From Gracilariopsis chorda (lineage: Eukaryota; Rhodophyta; Florideophyceae; Gracilariales; Gracilariaceae), in the NCBI GenBank assembly GCA_003194525.1, contig NBIV01000029.1:1-64000 (forward strand): a stretch of DNA of 64,000 nt, given 5' to 3'. Every line of letters begins with the position of its first letter. Position 1 is the first letter of the stretch. Under the pieces are notes generated by a model that saw only the letters and a program-made list of their open reading frames with translations, made no database searches and was not told the DNA's origin. Positions 1-9,373 of this stretch are shown piece after piece. The position numbers and the translations under genes were made by a program.

Positions 1-474
1 GTGGTAACAGTCGGTTCAACCCCAACGACTCCCGTTTTCAAACGGTCAATCCCGTTATCAACGGCCTGGATGGACTGACACCCGCCCTGCGGTTCGCTTC
101 TCCGATACTGGAATAATAATCCGCGTGTCGCGGTGCTGGCTCTCATTTGCCACCTGTGCTATGCCCATGGCCATACCTCTCCTCAGTGTATTTGTTCACT
201 GAAGGATATGGCCAAGGTGGTGGCAAATTATGAGGCCCTCACTCCAGAGGAGAAACGTTCCGTCCCGACGGCTTCCTACCTCCGTGCTAAAACGGACTTT
301 TCCCACGCCCTACCACAGACCCCGCGTGCGCGGCAAGCTTCATACACCCCGATTCGGGAGATCACGCAACCATCCGTTGCAACCCCCGCTTATGCGGATA
401 GAAACCCCCGTCAACGGGATGAAGCACTCGTTGTCGAGGAAACCAACCCACCGCCGAAGGCGGAAAACTAACTG
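1..474 (+). pseudogene. gag C-terminal remnant with CCHC zinc knuckle
   Basis: The frame opened at 133 reads CHLCYAHGHTSPQC at 148-189, an exact CX2CX4HX4C zinc knuckle as found in retroelement nucleocapsid domains, which bind the element RNA. It runs to a stop at 472-474. Upstream, gag-like sequence is in another frame (3-116) ending in two stops, so a frameshift near 115-130 separates the parts. There is no ATG here; the true start is outside the window. The zinc knuckle is seen directly; the gag assignment follows from its place before the protease. Confidence 0.7.
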
Positions 475-550
475 AGGGAGTCTCCCCTTTGGGAGAGGCG
501 TCCTCAAGAACGAGGCTGTTGGCGCCGAGGCGTCCTCGCCTCTCTCCCCG

Positions 551-1405
551 GTGAAAGTCCTCTCGAGGAAAGACACCGCTGACGCGGACTCTGCGCACCT
601 CGGTGTGTTGCGTCGCCCGTGGATACGGAGTAAAAATCCCCGGATTCCCGGTAGAGTCTTGGTCTTGGCCAAGCGCATTTATAAGGTCTATGCCGACCTT
701 GGCCTTGACCCCCAGTTTATGGTGAGGTTTCTCACCGTCCTGGATACAGGTGCAGGCCCCAACTTTGTTGTGGAATCATTGTTACCCCCGCTTGTGCGGT
801 CGCGTATCCGCTCTGATGCGGTCCCCGACATTTCGGATGCGAACAACAATCCGGTACAAACGGTGGGCACAGTGGACCTCGTCGTGAGACTTGGTACCTC
901 TGTGGTGAAGTTGGACTTCATCGTTTGCCGTTCATTGGCAGCACCAGTCATACTGGGATGTGATTACTGCGACAGATTTGTCGACGCAATCAGGCCCCGC
1001 CTCAGGCGTGTAGAACTTGACGACGGATCGTCGGTTCCGATTGTTCGCCGCCCGCTAAAGCGGTCCTCTCGGAAACAAGTTCCGCTCCCTGCTGCGCAGG
1101 AACCACCGCCCGCGTCCCGCGAGTCCACCAAGCTCCGCGTCGCTGCCCCGGTTTCTATACCGGCTGACTCCCAAGTCTGGGTGCAGGTAAATTCCCGTCA
1201 ACACGGTCTTCGGGTTATACAACCCCTCGCCTCGTTGTACGAGAAATCCCAGCTGGCGCTGGCTAATGGAATTGTCTCCATTTCCCCGGATGTCCCTTTC
1301 CGGATATTGGTTGCCAACCTTGGCAAACACCCCCAGTATCTGGTCAAACACCAAGTAATTGGGAGTGTAACCCCCATCCTATGGGAATGCTGCCAACAAA
1401 GATGA
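551..1405 (+). CDS. retrotransposon aspartic protease region
   Basis: A pepsin/retropepsin-type protease that would process the Gag-Pol polyprotein. The catalytic motif is DTGA at 743-754 (residues 65-68) with hydrophobic flanks, followed by the APVILGCDY segment near 940-965, which matches the conserved I-L-G-x-D/E-Y of Ty3 proteases. The frame starts at a GTG and is only a slice of a polyprotein. It ends at a TGA (1403-1405) caused by a frameshift near 1380, since the plausible continuation lies in another frame (1381-1485). Element 2 has a homologous but interrupted region at 8888-9373 and 10,980-11,070. Confidence 0.8.
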   Translation: MKVLSRKDTADADSAHLGVLRRPWIRSKNPRIPGRVLVLAKRIYKVYADLGLDPQFMVRFLTVLDTGAGPNFVVESLLPPLVRSRIRSDAVPDISDANNNPVQTVGTVDLVVRLGTSVVKLDFIVCRSLAAPVILGCDYCDRFVDAIRPRLRRVELDDGSSVPIVRRPLKRSSRKQVPLPAAQEPPPASRESTKLRVAAPVSIPADSQVWVQVNSRQHGLRVIQPLASLYEKSQLALANGIVSISPDVPFRILVANLGKHPQYLVKHQVIGSVTPILWECCQQR

Positions 1406-1481
1406 CAGCCGCCGATGTACTCGGAGTTACCACCTCTTATGAGGAGTTCGCCCGCCGTCCGAAGACGTCAAGTCTAAGGAG

Positions 1482-2379
1482 GTGAGGAAACCGCTACTTC
1501 AGCGCCGAACATACCGAGTAACTCGGAATTGCGAACCACACCTGTTCCACCGGACAATGCTCCATCGAGCAATGACCGGATTGATCCGGAAAAAGCACTT
1601 GAAGCGCTGGACTTCAGCCACGTGCCAGAGTCGCACCGCGACAAACTCCGTACTATGTTACGGGAATTCACCACAATGTGGGATGGCTCGCTTGGCGAGA
1701 TTGATGCAACGGAACACCGGATCGATTTAATCCCCGTGCGCGACCGGTTGCACAACCCCCTTACAGGGCAGGTCCGAAAGCTCGGGAAGAGGAGCAGTCC
1801 CAGGTGGACAAGAAGCTCCGCGCAGGTGTGATTGAGCCCGCTCAATCACCCTGGGCATCCCCAGTTGTACTGGCTTTAAAGGCCGACGGAACCTGGAGGT
1901 TCTGTGTCGACTACCGCCGGCTCAATGCCGTGACTGTTAGGGACACGTACCTCATCCCTCGTATGGACGAGTGCATTGACTCCCTTGGAGACGCCACCGT
2001 GTTTACGGCCCTTGATGCCAATTGGGGATATTGGAAAGTACCTGTCAGACAGGAGGATCGCGACAAAACCGCATTCACCTGCCATGCAGGAACGTACCGC
2101 TTCAAGCGGATGCCATTTGGGTTAACCAACGCTCCCGCCACCTTTCAGCGTGCAGTAGACATTCTACTCAACCGCTTTAAGTGGCGGAGTTGTCTGGTCT
2201 ACCTTGATGATATTATCATCTTCTCCAACTCGTTGGACGACCATCTCACTCACGTCCGAGACGTGCTGACCGTACTCCGCGATGCGGGAATTACGCTCAA
2301 GTTGAGGAAATGCGAGTTTTTCACAGATACTGTGAAGTATCTGGGTCACATTATCCGTCCTGGACGGTTAGCGATCTAG
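1482..2379 (+). pseudogene. reverse transcriptase region, frameshifted
   Basis: The linker before RT reads HVPESHRDKLRTMLREF in the frame of 1529-1831. The RT proper (GVIEPAQSPWASPVV onward) is in another frame from about 1756. A one-base shift near 1760 therefore separates them. The RT shows FCVDYRRLN (about 1900), the LDANWGYWKV block, and the active-site YLDD at 2200-2211. The frame ends at an in-frame TAG (2378-2380), but RT/RNase H connection sequence continues without shift after it (2381-2640), so this is a premature stop. Expected role is copying element RNA into cDNA. Confidence 0.85.
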
Positions 2380-2380
2380 A

Positions 2381-2804
2381 AAGCTCGAGTCAAATCCCTC
2401 GTTGAGGCGAAAGAACCCCGTACTCAAACGGAACTGCGCTCCTTTCTGGGGCTGGTCAACGTATATCGACGGTTTATCCCGAACTTTTCGGATACTGCAG
2501 CGCCCCTGAACGCGTTGTTGCGAAAGGGGAACCCCCCAAAACTGGGAACATTTACGCCCGAGCAATCGGAAGCTTTTAAATCCTTAAAGGAGGCTGTCAC
2601 ATCAGCACCAATCCTACATCTCCCAAAACTTGGGTTGCCATAATCCGTAGATACGGACTCGAGCGACTACCAAGTCGGGTCTGCTCTTTTTCAAACCACC
2701 CCGAGGGGGAACGACATCCAATTGGTTATTGGTCACGTTCGCTCAATGTTCATGAGCGGAACTACTCCGTTTCGGAGAAAGAGTGCCTCGCCGTCGTATG
2801 GGCG
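2381..2804 (+). pseudogene. RT connection and RNase H N-terminal part, broken
   Basis: After the TAG at 2378, the same frame reads the tether (LRSFLGLVNVYRRFIPNF) and then RNase H with VDTDSSDYQVGSALFQ, which carries the catalytic D of Ty3 RNase H. A TAA at 2641-2643 precedes it. Near 2695 the frame shifts: IGYWSRSLNVHERNYSVSEKE lies in the frame of the large downstream ORF. Two independent lesions in about 320 bases show decay here. Confidence 0.75.
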
Positions 2805-5800
2805 ATGACCACTCTGCGCCCCTACCTTATGGGAATTCACTTCACCGTGTACAGGGATCATTCCTCATTGAGGTGGTTGATGAATATCTCCGACCCGTCG
2901 GGACGCCTCATGCGCTGGAGACTCCGCCTCGCGGAATATGACTTTCAAGTCATTTATAAAAAGGGTGCGCAGAACACCCAGGCCGACGCTTTATCGCGGT
3001 TACCCACAAGTGGGGAAGCACTCCCAACGGAGGATGATGAAGTCCCATGCTTCATGGCTATAGACCCGGATGATCCCGAACATGCCGTCGAGGCTAGGCC
3101 AGAAACCTGGGACGAGGATGCTGATTTTGACGAACTACTCGCATCGCGAGATAAATCTGAGAACCTGTTACCGGGAAACTTTGTACCGGTATCACCGGAA
3201 GAAATGATCCGAGAACAATTCGGCGACCCATTCTGTACGAGAATTCGTGCCCGTATCAACGGTGGTGAAGATCTCCCTTTCGGGGTAAACGACAAAGGCT
3301 ACCTCGTAAGAAAGGTCGAAGCCCGCCCACAGATTGTGGTACCACATTCCCTGCAATCGCGGGTGTTACATCTATCACACTACGCCCCCATTGGAGGTCA
3401 CCCAGGTGGGAGGAAACTCTACCTAACCCTGCGAAGGGATTTCTATTGGCCCGCAATGGCGGTGGATTGCTACGCAACTGTGCGGTTTTGTAGCGAATGC
3501 GCGAAGAATCGCGTCAAACTCCGCAAAAATGCGAAGAAGGTGAAACTATTCCCCGCAAGGGTGCCGCTCGAGTTTATCACGATCGATATTCTCGGACCAT
3601 TACTCACCACGAAATGTGGAAACAAGTTTCTACTTGTCATTACCGACCGCTTTTCTAAGCTGGTACGGACTGTCCCTCTTCGGAGGATAACCGCTCTCAC
3701 GGTGGCCCAGGCTCTGGTGACACACTGGATTTTTGTCTACGGTCCCCCTGTAGAGGTGCTCTCTGACAACGGGAAGCAGTTCGTGAGCAAGTTCTTCCAG
3801 GATGTTTGTCGCATCCTGGATGTCAAGAACTTGTTCACGACTACCTACCACCCCCAGTGTAATGGGCAAGTTGAACGGTTTAACCGGACGTTACTCGCGG
3901 CGTTACGTTCCTACGTCGCTGACCACCCAACGAATTGGGATCTCTACGCTGATGCGGTAACCTACGCGTACAATACGCAGGTACACCGGACTACCGGAGT
4001 TTCGCCATTCGAGTTAGTTCTATCTAGAACACCCCCGCCTGTGGCGCTGGAACCCCAAGCTACCTTGGACAATTTCCCATCTGTGGGTATCTACCGGCAG
4101 CAATGGAAGCAATGGCTTTCCAAGCTGGTCCCCGCTGCGCGGAAGTCTATGGCACGGGCCCAAGCCGCTTACAAGCGGGATTTTGACGCTCGCGTGCGAG
4201 GAAAACCGTCCCCGATTCGGGCAAATAACTACGTCTTCATCAGGAAGGAATACTACAACCCGGAACGGGAGAAGCGTCACAAACTCTCGCCTGTGGCGGA
4301 TGGACCCTTCAAGGTGATCTCTGTTAACACCGACACTGTCGTGGTAGAGATGGGGGACACGCACGAACGGATTTCCCGTGATCGTGTTGTCCTTGCCCCT
4401 CCTCCCTCGTCAGAGGTAGTCCTGGATCCAGGCAACCCCGTTTCTACGGACTCCGCTACACCGGAACAATCCGGGAGTACTAGACCTACCGTACTACCAC
4501 ACCCCAGCCGGGGACTCTCAGACCTACCGACTCTGTCGGACTCACCGGCTCAGCCGGGTAATTCGGGCCCCTCAGCGCCCGCCCCTACCACGTCTGCCCC
4601 ACTGGCGCGCATCTATACCCGCCAGGCGGGGAATGTTATCCCTTATCCCGCCGCTCCGTCTAAGGAGGGGGAGGAGAACACTCGTTTTCGAGGAACGATA
4701 TCACCGTCGCAACGGGAGACACACCGTAACATACGGAACACTGACCGTGGAGCACGGAGTATGTCACGCGACACTAATCCCCCGTTCCCGGGCAGTGCTT
4801 TGCAACAGGACCCAGACGCGCAGGCCCCGCAAAAGCGGCAAATACACCGTTTGTCACGGGAAAACGAGAAGCCTCACTCCAATACCGCAGCAGCGGAAAG
4901 GCAATCGCCCGATGCCTCGAAGCCGCCGTTGGCGGAAGTCCCCGCGGAAGCGGTTCAATCAGGTCGATCAGACCCGCGCCCTGCGGAGAAGGGGCGCCCA
5001 GATACGCCGGCCTCACAGAGGAATACCCACAGCCCTCTTGGGGAAAAAGGCGGCCAAGCTGCAGTCGAAGATTTAAGCCCTGGCTCGCAAGCACCGGAAA
5101 CGCCTCCCGTCGTTGACGGAATCAAAGCCCCCGCTACGGGGAATAATTTGCGTCAACCCCCGCATCGCTGCGTCGAAGAACCGAGGAACTCGGGAATAAC
5201 GCGCGCCATCGCACGCTCGAAACCGGTCGTACCGGACGCTGCTCCTCCTCACGGAGATGGTGCACTGCCCTTAGCGGCAATTCCCCTGAAAAGGGTGTCA
5301 TCGGCACCTGCCCAGAACCCCCCAAAGGGGAATTTTGACCAAAATACCGGTGTACCGGAGTTAGCCCCAGGCAACCCGTCAGTAGCCGGGGACACCACGG
5401 CGTCGCCGGAACGTATGGTGCAGAGCGCTCGTGCGCCTGGCAGGGCGGCGGTTTGCCACCCAATCACCGTGTCGCACGGGACCCCCAAGGGGATTGTGGA
5501 AATGCCGATCCCGCAGGAGCGGTCATCTTCCCGCAAACTCGCGGTTCGTGAGCTCAACCGCGAAGGCGGAGCCCAAGTCCCCCGCCGACTGGCGGTTCGC
5601 CCGGCCTACCGTGAAGACGGGAACAACGACACTCCAATGGGGAATGACTTGCCGGGGAAAACCGTGACACCACACACCCTCTTGAGGGATATTTTCCCGC
5701 ATGAGCAGCGGCCACTAGGGCAGCGCACGGCAACGTCGGAGTTATCGCCGAACACCCTGCTAAGGGACATTATACCGCACAGCGGGCAGCCCCCGCAGGG

Positions 5801-5996
5801 AAGTACAACCACCAACCGGCACGGCCGGCAGGTCTACGAACGAGAGTTCGTAGTAGACCGACTTGTCGGACACACCTGGGACCAGGATGGTATTCTACAA
5901 TACCGCGTCCGCTGGTACGGGTACGACCCCAGTGGGGATACGTGGGAGCCAATTGAACACCTCCCGCGGTCGCAGGTCCTGCGATACCACCGTTAA
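2805..5996 (+). CDS. RNase H C-terminus, integrase, long linker and chromodomain
   Basis: This uninterrupted 1063-codon frame is the C-terminal part of Pol. It starts inside RNase H (DHSSLRWL and QADALSRL motifs). The integrase zinc-binding H-H-C-C follows (about 3365-3500). The integrase core has D at 3585, D at 3765 and E at 3873, giving DD35E spacing. After core and GPF/Y-like region (GPFKVISV near 4300) there are about 480 low-complexity residues rich in P, S, R and T. The final 52 residues (5838-5993) are a chromodomain with RVRWYGYDPSGDTWEP, expected to steer integration to histone-marked chromatin. The ATG at 2805 is not a true start. Confidence 0.88.
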   Translation: MTTLRPYLMGIHFTVYRDHSSLRWLMNISDPSGRLMRWRLRLAEYDFQVIYKKGAQNTQADALSRLPTSGEALPTEDDEVPCFMAIDPDDPEHAVEARPETWDEDADFDELLASRDKSENLLPGNFVPVSPEEMIREQFGDPFCTRIRARINGGEDLPFGVNDKGYLVRKVEARPQIVVPHSLQSRVLHLSHYAPIGGHPGGRKLYLTLRRDFYWPAMAVDCYATVRFCSECAKNRVKLRKNAKKVKLFPARVPLEFITIDILGPLLTTKCGNKFLLVITDRFSKLVRTVPLRRITALTVAQALVTHWIFVYGPPVEVLSDNGKQFVSKFFQDVCRILDVKNLFTTTYHPQCNGQVERFNRTLLAALRSYVADHPTNWDLYADAVTYAYNTQVHRTTGVSPFELVLSRTPPPVALEPQATLDNFPSVGIYRQQWKQWLSKLVPAARKSMARAQAAYKRDFDARVRGKPSPIRANNYVFIRKEYYNPEREKRHKLSPVADGPFKVISVNTDTVVVEMGDTHERISRDRVVLAPPPSSEVVLDPGNPVSTDSATPEQSGSTRPTVLPHPSRGLSDLPTLSDSPAQPGNSGPSAPAPTTSAPLARIYTRQAGNVIPYPAAPSKEGEENTRFRGTISPSQRETHRNIRNTDRGARSMSRDTNPPFPGSALQQDPDAQAPQKRQIHRLSRENEKPHSNTAAAERQSPDASKPPLAEVPAEAVQSGRSDPRPAEKGRPDTPASQRNTHSPLGEKGGQAAVEDLSPGSQAPETPPVVDGIKAPATGNNLRQPPHRCVEEPRNSGITRAIARSKPVVPDAAPPHGDGALPLAAIPLKRVSSAPAQNPPKGNFDQNTGVPELAPGNPSVAGDTTASPERMVQSARAPGRAAVCHPITVSHGTPKGIVEMPIPQERSSSRKLAVRELNREGGAQVPRRLAVRPAYREDGNNDTPMGNDLPGKTVTPHTLLRDIFPHEQRPLGQRTATSELSPNTLLRDIIPHSGQPPQGSTTTNRHGRQVYEREFVVDRLVGHTWDQDGILQYRVRWYGYDPSGDTWEPIEHLPRSQVLRYHR

Positions 5997-6235
5997 ACGG
6001 GAACCGCAGCCCCAGCCACGCTGGTTAATGCCCAAGTTGGGTAACGTTGCCGCGCGAGCGGAGAGCGAAAGGAAAGGATAACAAGGCAAAGTCCGTCGAA
6101 GACGGGGAACTCAACCGAGAAGCACTGTTCTAAACGGGAAAGTTTATTCAGGGGAGCAGCTAGATCCCCACAATACTGCACTACACTAACTGGCACAGCC
6201 AGGGAAAGAAGAACCAGGAAACTGGACCAGAGGTT

Positions 6236-8022
6236 TCACTCACCCCCATCGTCCGGGGCGTAACCCTCAGCAAGGCGGTAGGCCAACGCGTCCGCCATGG
6301 TGGTGACACCCCCCGATACCTCGGCAGCGCTAAGACCGGCACCTCGGAGGAAACGTGCGATGATTTCGTTTTCATTCGCCGTCACCCCGCTGGGGATAGA
6401 AGGTCCGGCACTTGCCGCCGAAGGGTCAGCAGCCGGCTCGGCCGGAGATGCCCCCTCTGGGAAAGCTTCCGCGCTAGCGCCGGTTTCCTCTACGTCCATC
6501 TCCCCGGGTTCTTCCGGTTCGTTATCGACCATTGGGTCATCCCCGCCGTATGCGCGGTAGTAGTCGTCGGAATCGACGTACCCCACCAGGTGGTCTTCCG
6601 GCACATGCCGGGGCGTATCGCGAAGCTCGCGCGCCTCCTCGGAGGAAATTTCCCGGAACTCCCAGGGGTCGAAGTAGATAAAATCCCCCGCAAGGGCGGT
6701 GTTTCTACCGAGTCCCGGACCACCGGTGTTACCGCTACCGCCATCCAGACGACCGCTTTGCTCCAGCGGGACCTCACTCCAGCTAACGCTGTCGATGTAC
6801 CCAAGTAATTGGAGGACCTCTTCATTGTTGGCCTGGCCCCCAAGGGGATGCGAAGATCCAGGTTTCGGATCGCTGCCCGCACACGCGGTTGAAGGAACCA
6901 GAGACAATACTGGTCGTACGCCTCGTTGAGAATATAAGCCGCACTGCGGGCCGCCCACTCCGTAACCACTACGGACCACAACCCCGACCGGGGATCCTGC
7001 ATGAGCAGCGAACCGAGGTACGTAAGTACCGGCGGGAGTTCTATGTAGCACCCCCGGCAGGCTTCGTGGAAGCACCACCACTCGAGGAGTGCTAAATACC
7101 GACCTATTCAGTGAGGCAGCGCAATCCGCTCTATCTCCACGTTCTGATACGGGATAAAATACCCGAATCGGGATCGCCTACGCCGCTCGTAGCGGATGAA
7201 GTTTTGGAGAAAGTTGGACCGGTATTGCCGGGGAAGGTACCTGAACTCCGCCCGAATAATCGGTCGCTCCCAGCAAAGGGCCTCTTGCCGCGCTGCGGGG
7301 AAATTCCTCCAAGCGAGGGTCTCGAGGCGGAACAGGTTGTTGCCGTACCCAATCTCCCCGCGAGTGCGGAAGTAGCTAACGTCGAAGCCAGACTCCGGTG
7401 GGACCGGTACATCGAATGGAGCCCGGCTCTGCCGTTGATACGCCATGCGCGTCAGCGCGGTCTGTGCCACAGTGACGGTCTCGCCCGAGTTTCTTCGGAG
7501 GTGGTGACGCGGAATCGCAATCCGGTGACGCCAATCCCACGATGTGGTGACTGCTCTGGGCAGATCCCCCGGAAGGGTTTCTGAACCATCCGCATAAGCG
7601 GTGACCAATCCCTCATTGAGGACAGCGACCGGGTGAAACCACGGGGCAAGGCGCAGGCGCGACGCGTGATTCCGATTCATCGGGTTGAGCCCCACCAGGG
7701 TGTTGTAGGTTGGCCAGTTGGACACTGGAGTGGTTCCGGAGGACACCACCGAAGGTGGTAGTGCGAAGGGATGGTCGGCTTCAGCAGCCGTATTTCCCGG
7801 TTGTACCGGATTTCGATCGCCCTGAGGCAGGGGAACTGACCGGAAACCGGTGGTGTATCGCCCGAGAAGTCTCGGCGGTTGGCTGTGGTTGTTGATATTG
7901 TTGTCGTCGTTCATTTTTCCCTTTTGGAGGGTGGCTGTTGTTGTCGTTTGTGTGCTTGTTGACTCTGGTGCAGAGGGATTTACCGGAGAACCGGAGACAA
8001 AGCACGCGCTTTTATCACCCAT
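6236..8022 (-). pseudogene. large antisense ORF of element 1, broken by a stop and a frameshift
   Basis: On the strand opposite pol, an ATG at 8022 opens 304 codons to a TGA at 7110-7108. The same frame then continues with protein-like sequence (RYLALLEWWCFHEACRGCY..., ...VVVTEWAARSAAYILNEAY) to about 6842. In the C5 run at 6837-6841 it shifts into the frame that runs to 6236 (NNEEVLQLLGYIDSV...). Together these fit one ancestral protein of about 590 residues. The N-terminus is polar and T/N-rich, the middle is R/Y/F-rich, and the C-terminus is acidic and ends in an A/G-rich segment. No family is recognised. It converges on the chromodomain frame, 240 bases away. Confidence 0.55.
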
Positions 8023-8066
8023 TTTCGTCTGGGAATTCTCCGCGTCCGCGGTCGTTTTCCCGTCTT

Positions 8067-8077
8067 AAGGGGGGGGA
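8067..8077 (+). other. candidate polypurine tract of element 1
   Basis: AAGGGGGGGGA, a purine-only run 2 bases before the TG that starts the candidate 3' LTR. In LTR elements this is the plus-strand DNA primer. The position is right; function is inferred. Confidence 0.5.
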
Positions 8078-8079
8078 TA

Positions 8080-8887
8080 TGAAGTGCAACGCGCTCAGGG
8101 AGGGATTCTGGGTACTTGAACGCTTTCCCGATATTATCGGTTGTGTAGTGTGTATATGAACTACGCCCCACAATGGTGGGTATGGACACGTGGGACACGG
8201 TTTTGGGTCAATTGGCGGTTGGCCACAGTAGTGGATGTTGCCACGAAATGTGGAGTATTTTAGTTAATTTTATTTATTATTTTCACACCCATTTCTGGGA
8301 AGCTAGTACTTAGTGCGACGGCGCACTGCCGTCGCACCAGTAAACCTTCCCCAACAAGGGACCCCAACCTGGGGAATTGGCTCTGAGCTTTACCGCCTCC
8401 GCGTGTTCTCAACTCCTCCTTGGAGGGAAGCACCGTAGTGTACGGAAGTTCACCCCCCTTGCACATCTAAAGGAGACCCATCAATGGGAGTACAAATTGT
8501 TCCAATCATATTGGTGTTTCGCCCTGTATAGGGAGTCCTGTCCACCGGCATTGCCGTATCTACTCGTCGCTCTCGCGACCCACTCCGCCCTTCCTCTTTC
8601 CCCTTTTTAGGGTAGCACCTCCCGCTATCCGCGGCCCTCGTGTGCGCATCCGCTCACACACCCCCACTTACGTGGAAACATACCTCTACTGAGGATCACA
8701 CCCCGCTCACGCGGATACCGATTCTTCGCCTTCACCTCCCTGCGCGAGTCGCGACAGGTGTCCCTGGTCTTACAAACCGGCTTCGCCGTGACACCTCTGG
8801 GAGGGCTCTACCCAACTGGGTTCACCTCGTGAGAGGAAGATCCCGGACGTCTTTCGGTGTTTTTCCCCTTTGGGGCATTGCACCACA
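8080..8887 (+). repeat. candidate 3' LTR of element 1
   Basis: It starts TGAAGTGCAACGC (8080-8092) and ends GCATTGCACCACA (8875-8887). The ends are inverted repeats with 10 of 13 matches, bounded by TG and CA. It follows the polypurine tract directly, and recognisable element 2 protease sequence resumes right after it. It contains a perfect 10-bp stem hairpin at 8313-8337. The 5' LTR is outside the window, so the direct-repeat test cannot be made. Confidence 0.5.
8313..8337. repeat. perfect 10-bp stem, 5-base loop hairpin
   Basis: GTGCGACGGC at 8313-8322 pairs with GCCGTCGCAC at 8328-8337 around GCACT. It is the strongest of the many short hairpins in element 1 and lies in the likely LTR, where it could be a transcript-end structure. 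Confidence 0.6.
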
Positions 8888-9373
8888 CATTCGTTGTGTA
8901 CCAGGCCTACATATCGCCAACGCGAATACCAATCCTTTGAAGACCGTGGAATACGTTCCTCTCGTCGTGGGATTGGGTGCCGGTAGAGTTCAACTGGACA
9001 TCGTTGATCGCGATAAACTCGGTGCACCAGTGATTTTTGGTTATGAATTTTGTCATCGTTATTCGAAGCAATTGGCCCCTGTGCGAAAACCGTGGAAATG
9101 GCAAACGGTTCTACCGTACTTATTGTCCGGAAACCACTCAAGCGTGCTACCCAGAAGCGTGTACCGATACCGGCTGCCCAGGAAATGCAGAACACGGATC
9201 CCGTTTTTACGAAGCTTCGTATCGCTCATTCAATTTCCGTACCATCGGAGTTCCAAGTCTGGGTCACAGTTGTTTCCAAACAGAGTGGATACCATATGAT
9301 TCAAGCATTTTCGTCGTTATACGACAGGCGTCAACTCGCACTTGCAAACCAAGTGGTGTCTATCAACGCTGAT
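8888..9373 (+). pseudogene. element 2 protease, 5' truncated
   Basis: Homology begins at about IRCVPGLHIANANTNP and passes through APVIFGYEFCHRY, matching the ILGCDYCDRF block of element 1. It then shifts frame near 9050 and continues with RKPLKRATQKRVPIPAAQE, matching the RRPLKRSSRKQVPLPAAQE of element 1. The catalytic DTG segment is not present; it would lie left of the element 1 insertion. The reading stops at the CTGAT target site at 9369-9373. Confidence 0.7.

Larger units (their letters stand above)
1..8887 (+). mobile_element. Ty3/gypsy chromovirus-type LTR retrotransposon, 5'-truncated by window edge
   Basis: Order on the plus strand is gag zinc knuckle, protease, RT, RNase H, integrase and chromodomain, the Ty3/gypsy chromovirus order. 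An antisense ORF, a polypurine tract (8067-8077) and a candidate 3' LTR (8080-8887) follow. The coding frame is broken by frameshifts near 1380, 1475, 1760 and 2695 and by stops at 2378 and 2641, so this copy is not autonomous. The 5' LTR and most of gag lie left of the window. The right edge is inferred: element 2 protease homology starts at about 8888, and 8080-8092 and 8875-8887 form an imperfect inverted repeat (10 of 13). Confidence 0.85.
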
